Assembly (NCBI RefSeq): GCF_003726035.1
Contig: NZ_QICD01000021.1
Span: forward strand, 1 to 42,264
Direction of reading: 5' to 3'
From: Paraeggerthella hongkongensis
Lineage (GTDB): Bacteria > Actinomycetota > Coriobacteriia > Coriobacteriales > Eggerthellaceae
Length of the DNA stretch: 42,264 nucleotides
Position numbers and translations under genes: made by a program. Shown piece by piece: positions 34,131 through 42,264 of the stretch. The notes under the pieces were generated by a model. The model saw only the letters and a list, made by a program, of their open reading frames with translations, searched no databases and was not told the DNA's origin. The stretch's first letter is position 1. Each line of letters opens with the position of its first letter.

Positions 34131-34174
34131 TTTGTGCGCGGGCCGCATTCGGCTGAAAACGGCCCGCGCACAAA
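34131..34174 (+). promoter_or_regulatory. 15-bp-stem hairpin in the transporter leader
   Basis: TTTGTGCGCGGGCCG and CGGCCCGCGCACAAA are perfect complements around a 14-base loop that can pair further (TTC/GAA). No T-run follows, so it is not an ordinary terminator. It begins about eight bases after the predicted transcription start and lies 48 bp before the permease gene. It could stabilise the mRNA or be a binding site. Confidence 0.55.
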
Positions 34175-34222
34175 GCCAGTAATTGTCAAAGCGTAAGAGC
34201 CGTAAAACGAAAGGAGGACGCG

Positions 34223-35179
34223 GTGAGCAACCTGCTACGACTGATCGGAAGGCGCCTGATAGCGCTGCCGATCATGATCTTCGGCGTGACCATTCTCGTG
34301 TTCTTCATTATGGCGCTGTCTCCTATTGACCAAGCTTATTCGGTCTTGGGCGAGAACGCCACCGAGGCGCAAGCCGAGCAGTACCGCGAGGAGCACGGGT
34401 TGAACGATCCGGTGCTCGTACAGTATGGAAACTATATGGCCGGCCTGTTCCAGGGGGACATGGGAACGTACGGTGCTAACAAAGCAGCCGTATCCGACCG
34501 TATCGCCGAAGCGCTGCCGGTCACGTTGCAGCTGACGTTCCTCGGTCTGATCATAGCGGTCTTTTTCGCGGTGATATTGGGCGTTGTTTCGGCGTTGTAC
34601 CGCGATCGATGGCCCGACCAGATCATCCGCGTATTCTCGATCGCCTGTATCGCAACGCCTTCGTTCTGGCTTGCGGTGCTCATGATCCTGCTGTTCTCTT
34701 CGATGCTGCACCTGCTGCCGGCGTCGGGTCCGCTGCCTACGATATCGCAGGATCCGGCAGGGTGGCTCGCTCGCATGGCCATGCCGGCCATCGCGTTGGC
34801 GGTTCCCGTTACCGGCCAGCTGACGCGCGTTATCCGCACGTCGATGGTCGAGGAGCTGGACAAAGACTACGTGCGTACGGCTCTGGGCGCTGGCATTCCG
34901 AAGAGCGTCGTCGTGGCGCGCAACGTCTTGCGCAACGCGCTCATCACGCCGGTTACGGTTCTGGGCCTGCGCATCGGCTATCTGATCGGCGGCGCCGTGG
35001 TCATCGAGGTTATCTTCAACCTCCCCGGCATGGGCATGGCCATTCTTTCGGGCATCCAGAACAGCTACGTTTTGCTGGTTCAGGGCGTCGTGCTGGTGGT
35101 GGCCATCACCTTCATCGTTATCAACATCATCGTGGATATGCTTTATATCCTGATCGATCCGCGAATCAGGACGGTGTAG
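34223..35179 (+). CDS. ABC transporter permease, DppB/OppB type
   Basis: This is the first permease of the family-5 importer. The 318-residue chain shows LIGRRLIALPIMIFGVTILVF at the start, the extracellular stretch YREEHGLNDPVLVQYGNYM, about six membrane segments, and the ATPase-contact loop EELDKDYVRTALGAGIPKSVV. The family ending FNLPGMGMAILSGIQNSYVLL is present. The GTG start has AAAGGAGG upstream. It is followed two bases later by the fused gene. Confidence 0.92.
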   Translation: MSNLLRLIGRRLIALPIMIFGVTILVFFIMALSPIDQAYSVLGENATEAQAEQYREEHGLNDPVLVQYGNYMAGLFQGDMGTYGANKAAVSDRIAEALPVTLQLTFLGLIIAVFFAVILGVVSALYRDRWPDQIIRVFSIACIATPSFWLAVLMILLFSSMLHLLPASGPLPTISQDPAGWLARMAMPAIALAVPVTGQLTRVIRTSMVEELDKDYVRTALGAGIPKSVVVARNVLRNALITPVTVLGLRIGYLIGGAVVIEVIFNLPGMGMAILSGIQNSYVLLVQGVVLVVAITFIVINIIVDMLYILIDPRIRTV

Positions 35180-35180
35180 C

Positions 35181-37208
35181 ATGGTTCAGTTACGAGGAAA
35201 CCTTACGAAGAAAATGGAGGCCAACCCGGGCAAGGTTCGCTTCCGTCGCTGGAAGGCCATGGGCATCGGCTCGCGCATCTCGCTTGTGGTGCTGGTGCTG
35301 GTCGTTATGATCGCCGCGTTTGCGAATATCGTTGCCCCGCATGATCCGCTGGCTATCTTCACGGCGCGCCAGGCTCCTGATGCGCAGTTCCTGTTCGGTA
35401 CCGACGATAAGGGCCGCGACGTTTTGTCGCGCATGATGTACGGTGCGCGCTACTCGCTCATCATCGGCATCGGCGCTACGGGCTTTGCGCTTGTGTGCGG
35501 CTCGATCATCGGCGCTATCGCTGCCGTGTCTCGCAAGTGGGTCAGCGAAGTCATCATGCGCGTGCTCGACGTCATCATGTCGTTCCCGGGCATCGCCTTG
35601 GCCGCCACGTTCGTCATCGCGTTCGGCAACTCGCTGGCCACGCTGATCTTCGCCATCGGCTTTCTGTACATTCCCCAGATCGCCCGCATCGTGCGCGCGA
35701 ACGTGGTTTCGGAGTACAACCAAGATTACGTCCGCGCCGTCGTCGTAAGCGGCGCTCGCGCCCCATGGATCCTGGTCAAGCACGTTGTGCGCAACTGCAT
35801 CGCTCCGGTCATGGTGTTCACCATCGTGCTGGTGGCCGACGCGATCGTGTTCGAGGCGTCGCTGTCCTTCATCTCGGCGGGCATTCCCGAGCCTACTCCC
35901 ACCTGGGGTAACATTTTGGCCGATGCTCGCAACGGCGTGCTGTCCGGTCGTTGGTGGCAAGCACTGTTCCCGGGTCTTGCCATCATGATCACGGTTCTGT
36001 GCCTGAACATCCTGTCCGAGGGCATCACCGACGCCATGGCCGCCGCTCCCAAGGCTCCGGTCAAGGCCGACGACTCCGCCGTGCTGGCCGAGCGCGAAGC
36101 CGACAAAATGGTTGCCGACCCCACGCTGGCGTACGCCGCTCAGGCCGACATGCTGGAAAAGCGCCTGATGCAGCTGCAGACCATCGAGAAGACGCGCACC
36201 GATCGCTTCGAGGCTCGCACCGATGTGCCGCCTATTTTGGAAGTCAAGGACCTGTGCATCAAGTTCCCGCGCCACGGCGACGTGAACGTGGTGGACCATG
36301 TGAGCTTCGTGGTGCGTCCGCGCCAGACCATGGGCTTGGTGGGCGAGTCCGGCTGCGGCAAGTCCATTACGTCGCTGACCATCATGGGCCTGCTTGATCC
36401 GAAGGCAACCGTCACGGGCGAGATTCTGTACGACGGTCAGAACCTGCTGGCCATGGATCAGAAGCAGATGAACGCTCTGCGCGGCCGCGAAATCGCCATG
36501 ATCTACCAGGACGCGCTGTCTTCGCTCAACCCGTCCATGCTGATCAGGGCTCAGATGAAGCAGCTGACCAAGCGCGGTGGCACCCGTAGCGCCGAGGAGC
36601 TGCTGGAGCTGGTGGGCCTTGATCCGAAGCGCACGCTCGACTCCTATCCGCACGAGCTGTCGGGCGGCCAGCGTCAGCGCGTGCTCATTGCCATGGCGCT
36701 CACGCGCGACCCGAAGGTCATTATCGCCGACGAGCCCACTACGGCTCTTGACGTGACCGTGCAGAAGCAGGTCATCGACCTTTTGAACAAACTGCAGAAG
36801 GAACTGGGCTTCGCTATGGTGTTCGTCAGCCACGACCTGGCGCTTGTCGCCGAAGTGGCGAATTCGATCACGGTTATGTACGCCGGTCAGGTGGTTGAGC
36901 AGGGTCCGGTGTCGGACATCCTGTGCCACCCCGTGCACGAGTACACGCGCGGGCTGCTGGGCTCGGTGCTTTCCATCGAAGCCGGCGGCGACCGCCTGCA
37001 CCAGGTTCCCGGCAGCGTTCCCAGCCCGAAGGACTTCCCTCAGGGCGACCGCTTCACGCCGCGTTCGAGCCATCCCGACAAGGTGTCGCAGCTGCGTCCC
37101 GTGCTCAAGCGCGTCGAAAGCACCGATCATTACTATGCCGAGCTGCCTGACAGCGAGCTCAAGCGCCTTGGCATCAAACCGTACGTTCCCGGAGGTGTGC
37201 TGCTATGA
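35181..37208 (+). CDS. Fused ABC permease (DppC type) and ATPase (DppD type)
   Basis: The 675-residue protein joins two subunits that are usually separate. Residues 1 to about 290 are a DppC-type permease (FGTDDKGRDVLSRMMYGAR, loop NQDYVRAVVVSGA, PTPTWGNIL). A linker of about 60 residues rich in Ala, Asp and Glu follows. From about 350 on is an ATPase with Walker A GESGCGKS (near 386), LSGGQRQR (near 492), Walker B IIADEPTTALD (near 513) and a C-terminal HPVHEYTRGLLGSV region. The C-terminal cysteines common in Opp/Dpp ATPases are missing. Similar permease-ATPase fusions are known in family-5 sialic acid importers. The ribosome-binding site is weak, suggesting coupling to the permease gene. 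Confidence 0.92.
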   Translation: MVQLRGNLTKKMEANPGKVRFRRWKAMGIGSRISLVVLVLVVMIAAFANIVAPHDPLAIFTARQAPDAQFLFGTDDKGRDVLSRMMYGARYSLIIGIGATGFALVCGSIIGAIAAVSRKWVSEVIMRVLDVIMSFPGIALAATFVIAFGNSLATLIFAIGFLYIPQIARIVRANVVSEYNQDYVRAVVVSGARAPWILVKHVVRNCIAPVMVFTIVLVADAIVFEASLSFISAGIPEPTPTWGNILADARNGVLSGRWWQALFPGLAIMITVLCLNILSEGITDAMAAAPKAPVKADDSAVLAEREADKMVADPTLAYAAQADMLEKRLMQLQTIEKTRTDRFEARTDVPPILEVKDLCIKFPRHGDVNVVDHVSFVVRPRQTMGLVGESGCGKSITSLTIMGLLDPKATVTGEILYDGQNLLAMDQKQMNALRGREIAMIYQDALSSLNPSMLIRAQMKQLTKRGGTRSAEELLELVGLDPKRTLDSYPHELSGGQRQRVLIAMALTRDPKVIIADEPTTALDVTVQKQVIDLLNKLQKELGFAMVFVSHDLALVAEVANSITVMYAGQVVEQGPVSDILCHPVHEYTRGLLGSVLSIEAGGDRLHQVPGSVPSPKDFPQGDRFTPRSSHPDKVSQLRPVLKRVESTDHYYAELPDSELKRLGIKPYVPGGVLL

Positions 37209-38056
37209 GCGAACTCGAAACGAACGCGGCGAACGCTTCCGCCGCCGACGGGCAGACGCCCATCATCTTCCTGGACGACATCCGCGTGACGTTCAAGACG
37301 CGTACCGGATCCATTCTGCACCCGAACAAGGTGCAGGCCGTTCGCGGCCTGACCCTCAAGCTGATGCCGGGTCAGACCTTGGGTATCGTGGGCGAGTCCG
37401 GTTGCGGCAAGTCCACCACGGCCAACGTGATGTGCGGCTTGCAGCAGCCCACGGAAGGCCGCGTGTTCTTCAAGGGCGAGGACGTCACGAAGCGTTCCGC
37501 CGCCCAGCGCCGCCTGATCGGCCGCGTGATCTCGGTGGTCTTCCAAGACCCCGCCACGGCTCTCAACGCGCGCATGAGCGTGCACGACCAGCTGCTTGAC
37601 CCGCTGGTGGTGCACAAGGTGGGCGACAAGACGTCTCGCGAGGCTCGCGTGAACGAGTTGATCGAGATGGTCGGCCTGCCGGGGTCGGTGCTCGACGCGC
37701 TGCCGGGCCAGCTGTCCGGCGGCCAGCGCCAGCGCGTGGCTATCGCGCGCGCCCTGTCGCTCAAGCCCGACGCCATCATCGCCGACGAACCCACGAGCGC
37801 CCTTGACGTGTCCGTGCGCGCGCAGATTCTGAACCTGCTCATGGACCTCAAGAAGGAGCTCGGCCTGTCCATGGTGTTCATCAGCCACGATATCCAGACG
37901 GTGCGCTATATTTCCGACCGTATCATTGTGATGAACGCGGGCGAGGCTGTGGAAAACGGCACCGCCAAAGAGGTGTTCGAGCATCCGAAAGACGACTACA
38001 CGCGTTTGCTCTTGGGAGCTGCGCCCTCGCTGCTGCATCCCGATTTGGGCAAGTAG
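37205..38056 (+). CDS. ABC transporter ATPase, DppF/OppF type
   Basis: This is the second ATPase of the importer, pairing with the fused one. The 283-residue protein has Walker [38 protein letters not shown], Walker B IIADEPTSALD and H-loop FISHD. It starts at an ATG overlapping the stop of the fused gene (ATGA), with GGAGG upstream. A strong terminator follows about 57 bp after its stop. Confidence 0.92.
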   Translation: MSELETNAANASAADGQTPIIFLDDIRVTFKTRTGSILHPNKVQAVRGLTLKLMPGQTLGIVGESGCGKSTTANVMCGLQQPTEGRVFFKGEDVTKRSAAQRRLIGRVISVVFQDPATALNARMSVHDQLLDPLVVHKVGDKTSREARVNELIEMVGLPGSVLDALPGQLSGGQRQRVAIARALSLKPDAIIADEPTSALDVSVRAQILNLLMDLKKELGLSMVFISHDIQTVRYISDRIIVMNAGEAVENGTAKEVFEHPKDDYTRLLLGAAPSLLHPDLGK

Positions 38057-38112
38057 CGTCTCGGTTCTTGACAAGCGCCGCTTTCGGAGCGCATGCGCGA
38101 CGAAGCTGGTTC

Positions 38113-38147
38113 GAGCCCGTCTCTTCAGGGAGGCGGGCTCTCTTTTT
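38113..38147 (+). terminator. Rho-independent terminator after the transporter operon
   Basis: GAGCCCGTCTC and GAGGCGGGCTC form an 11-bp stem with one wobble pair and a 6-base loop, followed by TCTTTTT. Confidence 0.88.
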
Positions 38148-38244
38148 GCAGGCGCTGCTTGCGCGCGAGTCAGGCCGTTTGCCGACGAGTGCGCCCGCGA
38201 CATGCCGTCCCTTGCTTTCGACGGGCGAAGCGGCTGATTCGTAC

Positions 38245-38253
38245 TGGTATTAT
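38245..38253 (+). promoter_or_regulatory. Extended -10 promoter of the oxidoreductase
   Basis: TGG-TATTAT (TATTAT 38248-38253) is an extended -10 element. It gives a leader of about 135 bases before the start codon. No convincing -35 is visible. Confidence 0.45.
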
Positions 38254-38394
38254 GAGAGCCGTATAGTCGGATCAGGCGAAGAGTTCAGTGCGAGAGAAGA
38301 GGGTCGAAGCCCGCGCGTGCGATTGCGTCACATGGGGCTTGCGTTCTCCGTGCGAATTTCCGGTCGGGCCACATCCCCTTCAAAGGAGAGGAAT

Positions 38395-41300
38395 ATGACG
38401 AGAGAATTCAAATCAATGGATGGCAACAATGCCGCGGCGTACGTCTCCTATGCGTTCACCGAGGTCGCAGGCATCTATCCTATTACCCCGTCGAGCCCTA
38501 TGGCCGACCTGGTGGACCAGTGGTCCGCTGCAGGAAAGAAGAACATCTTCGGCACCACGGTCAAGGTGTGCGAGATGCAGTCCGAGGGCGGCGCTGCAGG
38601 CGCGGTTCACGGCTCGCTTGCCGCGGGTGCTCTGACCACCACGTACACGGCTTCTCAGGGCCTGCTTCTCATGATCCCGAACATGTACAAGATCGCCGCT
38701 GAAATGCTGCCGACCGTGTTCCATGTGAGCGCGCGTACCGTGGCCACCCAGGCGCTCAGCATCTTCGGCGACCACTCCGACGTCATGGCTTGCCGTCAGA
38801 CCGGCTTCGCCATGCTGGCCGAAAGCAACGTCCAGGAAGTCATGGACCTTTCCGCCGTTGCCCACCTGGCCGCCATCAAGGGCCGCATCCCCTTCATCAA
38901 CTTCTTCGACGGCTTCCGCACATCGCATGAGGTGCAGAAGATCGCTGTGTGGGATTTCGACGATCTGGCCGAGATGTGCGACATGGATGCCGTGCGCGTG
39001 TTCCGCGAGCATGCGCTCAACCCCGAGCGTCCCGCCATGCGCGGCAGCCATGAGAACGGTGACATCTTCTTCCAGCACCGCGAGGCGTGCAACGGCGTGT
39101 ACGACGCGCTGCCTGCCGTGGTCGAGGACTACATGAACCAGGTCAACGCCAAGCTGGGCACCGATTACCAGCTGTTCAACTACTATGGCGCGCCCGACGC
39201 CGACCGCGTGATCGTGGCCATGGGCTCGTTCTGCGACGTGGTGGAGGAGGTCGTCGACTACCTGAACGCCAACGGCCAGAAGGTGGGCTTGGTCAAGGTT
39301 CGCCTGTACCGCCCCTTCGTGTCCGAGAAGTTCATGGCAGCGTTGCCGTCTACCGTGCAGAAGATCGCGGTCATGGACCGCACCAAGGAGCCCGGTTCTC
39401 TGGGCGAGCCGCTGTACATGGACGTGGTGAACGCGCTTGCGCACGAGGGCCGCACCGATCTCACGGTGGTTGGAGGCCGCTATGGCCTGGCATCGAAGGA
39501 CACCCCGCCGTCTTCGGTGTTCGCCATCTACACGGAGCTCGAGAAGGATGCGCCGGCGCGCGAGTTCACGGTCGGCATCGTCGACGACGTGACGAACCTG
39601 TCTTTGCCCGAGGATCCGAACAGCCCCAACACCGCTGCGGCCGGCACCATCGAGTGCAAGTTCTGGGGTCTGGGCGGCGACGGCACGGTGGGCGCGAACA
39701 AGAACTCCATCAAGATCATCGGCGATCACACCGACAAGTACGTGCAGGCGTACTTCCAGTACGACTCGAAGAAGACGGGCGGCGTGACCATCAGTCACCT
39801 GCGCTTCGGCGATTCTCCCATCAAGAGCACGTACTACGTGAACAAGGCGGACTTCGTGGCGTGCCACAACCCGTCTTACGTCACTAAGGGCTTCCGCATG
39901 GTGAACGACGTGAAGCCCGGCGGTGCGTTCATGATCAACTGCCAGTGGACGCCGGAAGAGCTTGAGCATCACTTGAGCGCCGAGGCCAAGCGCTACATTG
40001 CCAACAACGACATCAAGCTGTACACCATCAACGCCATCGACCTTGCTCGCGAGATCGGCATGGGCAAGCGCACGAACACCATTCTGCAGTCGGCGTTCTT
40101 CACGCTGGCGAACGTCATCCCGCAGGACGAGGCGTTGCAGTACATGAAGGACGCGGCCACGAAGTCCTACCTGAAGAAGGGCCAGGAAGTCGTGGACATG
40201 AACCACCGCGCTATCGATGCCGGCGCGACGGCGTTCGTGCGCGTCGACGTGCCGGCTAGCTGGGCTGACGCGAAGGACGAGGGCCAGGGTGCCGAGCTTG
40301 AGGGCCGCCCCGAGCTGGTCAAGATGGTTCGCGACATCATGGAGCCGGTTGGCCGCATGGACGGCGACCGTTTGCCCGTGTCCGCGTTCGTGGAGCATGC
40401 CGATGGCCAGTTCGAGCAGGGTGCGGCTGCGTACGAGAAGCGCGGCGTTGCCGTGAGCGTTCCTGCGTGGGATGCGGCAAGCTGCATCCAGTGCAACCAG
40501 TGCGCCTTCGTGTGCCCGCACGCCACCATTCGTCCGTTCGCCCTCACCGAGGAAGAGGCTGCCGCCGCTCCGTCCGCCATCACGTTGGTGGCTGCGAAGG
40601 GCAAGGCCGCTGCCGGCTTGCAGTACACGCTGGCCATTTCGCCGCTCGATTGCATGGGATGCGGCGTGTGCGTGAACGTGTGCCCGAGCGATTCGCTCAA
40701 GATGGTGGATCAGGAAGCCGAGCTGGCTCAGCAGGACGTGTTCAGCTACTGCGTCGACCAGGTATCCGACAAGCCTGCTCTGGGCGATGCGACGGTCAAG
40801 GGCAGCCAGTTCAAGCAGCCGTTGCTCGAGTTCTCGGGCGCTTGCGCGGGTTGCGCCGAGACGGCGTACGCGAAACTGGTCACGCAGCTGTTCGGCGATC
40901 GCATGTACGTGGCGAACGCGACGGGCTGCTCGTCCATCTGGGGCGGTCCTGCTGCCACTTCGCCGTACACCATGAACAAGGACGGTCACGGCCCCGCATG
41001 GTCGAACTCGCTGTTCGAGGACAACGCCGAGCACGGCTTGGGCATGCTGCTGGGCCACGAGGCCGTGCGCGACAAGCTGCTGGCCGACACGGAGAAGCTG
41101 CTCGCCTCCGACGTTGATCAGGCCGTGAAGGATGCGGCGCAAGCTTGGGTCGAGGCTCGCAACGAAGCTGACGCCAGCAAGGAAGCGGCCGCCGCATACG
41201 TTGCCAAGCTTCAGGAAATCGCCGAGGGCAACAGCATTGCCGCCGACATCTTGGAGAACAGCGAATACCTGACCAAGAAGTCCGTGTGGATCTTCGGCGG

Positions 41301-41931
41301 CGACGGCTGGGCGTACGACATCGGTTACGGCGGCCTTGATCATGTGCTGGCTTCCGGCGAGGACGTGAACGTGTTCGTGTTCGATACCGAGGTGTACTCC
41401 AACACGGGCGGCCAGGCTTCCAAGGCTACGAACATCGGCCAGGTTGCGCAGTTCGCGGCAGCCGGCAAGGATGTCAAGAAGAAGAGCCTGACCGAGATCG
41501 CCATGGCGTACGGCTACGTGTACGTGGCGCAGGTGGCCATGGGCGCGAAGCCGGCCCAGACCATCAAGGCCATCGCCGAGGCCGAGGCGTATCCGGGACC
41601 GTCGCTCATCATCGGCTACTCGCCGTGCGAGATGCACTCCATCAAGGGCGGCATGGCAAACTGCCAGGACGAAATGGCGAAGGCGGTCGACTGCGGTTAC
41701 TGGAACCTGTTCCGTTTCAACCCTGCGGCTCCTGCAGGCAAGAAGTTCGTGCTGGATTCGAAGGAGCCCGCAGGCGGTTACCAGGAGTTCCTTATGAACG
41801 AAGCCCGTTACAGCCGTTTGACCCGCGAGTTCCCCGAGCGCGCCACCGAGCTGTTCGAGCGCAACGAGAAGGCTGCTCTGGAGCGCTACGAGCACCTGCT
41901 CAAGCTCAAGGACGTGTACGCGGAGGCGTAA
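38395..41931 (+). CDS. nifJ: Pyruvate:ferredoxin (flavodoxin) oxidoreductase, single chain
   Basis: This cytoplasmic enzyme oxidises pyruvate with CoA to acetyl-CoA and CO2, passing electrons to ferredoxin; it marks anaerobic metabolism. The ATG after AAAGGAG gives 1178 residues, the normal one-chain length. In order: the pyrimidine-binding domain with YPITPSSPMAD, a transketolase C-terminal-like domain, the gamma-type domain, and two ferredoxin clusters (CIQCNQCAFVCPH near 695, CMGCGVCVNVCPS near 752). The proximal-cluster cysteines CAGCAE (near 817) follow, then the thiamine-diphosphate motif GGDGWAYDIGYGG (near 968) with TEVYSNTGGQ, and a late cysteine in CGYWNLFRF. The gene is monocistronic between two terminators. 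Pyruvate from sialic acid cleavage could feed it. Confidence 0.97.
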   Translation: MTREFKSMDGNNAAAYVSYAFTEVAGIYPITPSSPMADLVDQWSAAGKKNIFGTTVKVCEMQSEGGAAGAVHGSLAAGALTTTYTASQGLLLMIPNMYKIAAEMLPTVFHVSARTVATQALSIFGDHSDVMACRQTGFAMLAESNVQEVMDLSAVAHLAAIKGRIPFINFFDGFRTSHEVQKIAVWDFDDLAEMCDMDAVRVFREHALNPERPAMRGSHENGDIFFQHREACNGVYDALPAVVEDYMNQVNAKLGTDYQLFNYYGAPDADRVIVAMGSFCDVVEEVVDYLNANGQKVGLVKVRLYRPFVSEKFMAALPSTVQKIAVMDRTKEPGSLGEPLYMDVVNALAHEGRTDLTVVGGRYGLASKDTPPSSVFAIYTELEKDAPAREFTVGIVDDVTNLSLPEDPNSPNTAAAGTIECKFWGLGGDGTVGANKNSIKIIGDHTDKYVQAYFQYDSKKTGGVTISHLRFGDSPIKSTYYVNKADFVACHNPSYVTKGFRMVNDVKPGGAFMINCQWTPEELEHHLSAEAKRYIANNDIKLYTINAIDLAREIGMGKRTNTILQSAFFTLANVIPQDEALQYMKDAATKSYLKKGQEVVDMNHRAIDAGATAFVRVDVPASWADAKDEGQGAELEGRPELVKMVRDIMEPVGRMDGDRLPVSAFVEHADGQFEQGAAAYEKRGVAVSVPAWDAASCIQCNQCAFVCPHATIRPFALTEEEAAAAPSAITLVAAKGKAAAGLQYTLAISPLDCMGCGVCVNVCPSDSLKMVDQEAELAQQDVFSYCVDQVSDKPALGDATVKGSQFKQPLLEFSGACAGCAETAYAKLVTQLFGDRMYVANATGCSSIWGGPAATSPYTMNKDGHGPAWSNSLFEDNAEHGLGMLLGHEAVRDKLLADTEKLLASDVDQAVKDAAQAWVEARNEADASKEAAAAYVAKLQEIAEGNSIAADILENSEYLTKKSVWIFGGDGWAYDIGYGGLDHVLASGEDVNVFVFDTEVYSNTGGQASKATNIGQVAQFAAAGKDVKKKSLTEIAMAYGYVYVAQVAMGAKPAQTIKAIAEAEAYPGPSLIIGYSPCEMHSIKGGMANCQDEMAKAVDCGYWNLFRFNPAAPAGKKFVLDSKEPAGGYQEFLMNEARYSRLTREFPERATELFERNEKAALERYEHLLKLKDVYAEA

Positions 41932-41975
41932 GCGAACGCGTAGACGCAAGCGTGTTGGTGAGTTCCTGAAAGTTG

Positions 41976-42007
41976 AAAGCCCTCGGCATTGCGCCGAGGG
42001 CTTTTTT
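41976..42007 (+). terminator. Rho-independent terminator after the oxidoreductase
   Basis: AAAGCCCTCGGC and GCCGAGGGCTTT form a 12-bp perfect stem with a 5-base loop, running into TTTTTT. Confidence 0.93.
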
Positions 42008-42264
42008 GCGAGCGGCTCGTAGGATGCCAGCAGATGTTTGACGTAGCGACCGATGCTTCTGCTCGATTTTACGCGCAATGTTGCGTTTTTTGAGCCGTAG
42101 GCCCCCTTGTCGCCGTCTCTCTAAGGGCTGCATTCTAGGGTTAAGTTTCAAAAAGTGTGTCTATTTCTACCCTGTATTACCAGTTCATCAATAGAAAATA
42201 GACCCTAGAAGTTGTTTCGCACCAACTTCTAGGTGTTTCAAAAAGTGTGTCCGATTTCACCTTG
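42008..42264. other. Right edge: repeats, possible insertion-element end
   Basis: No gene is supported here. After a plain stretch (42008-42140) base composition becomes more AT-rich. A 17-bp direct repeat (42145-42161, 42235-42251) brackets a hairpin. The repeats, the composition change and the lack of genes suggest the boundary of a mobile element whose body lies to the right of the window. Confidence 0.45.
42145..42251. repeat. 17-bp direct repeat around an 11-bp-stem hairpin
   Basis: GTTTCAAAAAGTGTGTC occurs at 42145-42161 and again at 42235-42251, each followed by a similar ATTTC-ACC-TG stretch. Between them CCTAGAAGTTG and CAACTTCTAGG (42204-42233) form an 11-bp perfect hairpin with an 8-base loop. 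AAGTGTGTC-like ends are reminiscent of some insertion-sequence termini, but I cannot name the family. Confidence 0.7.

Larger units (their letters stand above)
38057..38394. other. Gap between the transporter and the oxidoreductase
   Basis: This 338-bp gap contains the transporter terminator (38113-38147), an extended -10 promoter (38245-38253) and the ribosome-binding site AAAGGAG of the oxidoreductase. An in-frame extension of the latter into the gap exists but has low-quality composition and crosses the terminator, so it is not coding. A lone TTGACA at 38068 lacks a matching -10. Confidence 0.65.

Noticed and set aside
38068-38394. N-terminal extension of the oxidoreductase, with a TTGACA at its start
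   Set aside because: It crosses a strong terminator, and the family N-terminus starts at the ATG with AAAGGAG. The TTGACA has no -10 box 16-18 bp downstream.
38413-42078. A 1221-codon open frame antisense to the oxidoreductase
   Set aside because: It is a shadow of a strongly biased gene on the other strand. Its composition (H, R, V, L rich) and lack of motifs argue against coding.

Overview
The window looks like chromosomal DNA from a strictly anaerobic, high-GC Gram-positive bacterium, most likely a gut member of the Coriobacteriia (Eggerthellaceae type: Eggerthella, Slackia, Gordonibacter relatives). This rests on strong GC bias at third codon positions, frequent GTG starts, a zinc-type S14, lipoprotein and Tat signals, a complete one-chain pyruvate:ferredoxin oxidoreductase, and protein sequences that look coriobacterial to me. 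No database was searched, so the genus is inference.

Layout. (1) 137-5670: an ABC exporter pair (LolD/MacB-like ATPase plus a very large FtsX-type permease with a long coiled coil), then a divergent trigger factor, closed by a terminator. (2) 5752-7704, minus strand: a membrane GGDEF-EAL protein cut in two by one in-frame TAA between its two domains. (3) 7705-8428: a repeat-bearing gap ending in a near-consensus promoter. (4) 8429-18468: the ribosomal block rplB-rpsS-rplV-rpsC-rplP-rpmC-rpsQ-rplN-rplX-rplE-rpsN(Z)-rpsH-rplF-rplR-rpsE-rpmD-rplO-secY, then adk. The usual first four genes (rpsJ, rplC, rplD, rplW) and the usual tail (map, infA, rpmJ and so on) are absent. (5) 18557-20734: a polytopic membrane protein of GT-C type, apparently on a leaderless mRNA. 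(6) 20803-22807: nagB and nagA. (7) 22977-28756: a divergent six-to-seven-gene module. The minus strand carries a P-loop GTPase, a stand-alone ABC-type ATPase and a binding-protein-fold protein without signal peptide. The plus strand carries a Crp/Fnr-type regulator, a lipoprotein of the NMT1/TauA kind, a permease and an ATPase. (8) 28781-28860: a perfect 34-bp-arm palindrome. (9) 28910-38056: nanE-nanK-nanA and a family-5 (dipeptide-type) ABC transporter with a fused permease-ATPase, interrupted by an orphan vsr gene. (10) 38395-41931: pyruvate:ferredoxin oxidoreductase. (11) The right edge carries repeated sequence that may be the end of an insertion element.

How the genes fit together. NanA, NanK, NanE, NagA and NagB form a complete route from N-acetylneuraminate to fructose-6-phosphate, with pyruvate released at the NanA step going to the oxidoreductase at the right end. 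Family-5 ABC transporters are known sialic acid importers in other bacteria, so the neighbouring dipeptide-type system is a good candidate for sialic acid uptake. No sialidase and no RpiR/GntR/NanR-type regulator is visible.

The least described part is the divergent module at 22977-28756. It combines a UreG/HypB/CobW-like GTPase carrying CxxC motifs, an ABC ATPase with no membrane partner, a cytosolic binding-protein-like protein with an HxCxxH motif, and a Crp-controlled importer. I propose, as inference only, that it takes up and delivers a metal or small cofactor.
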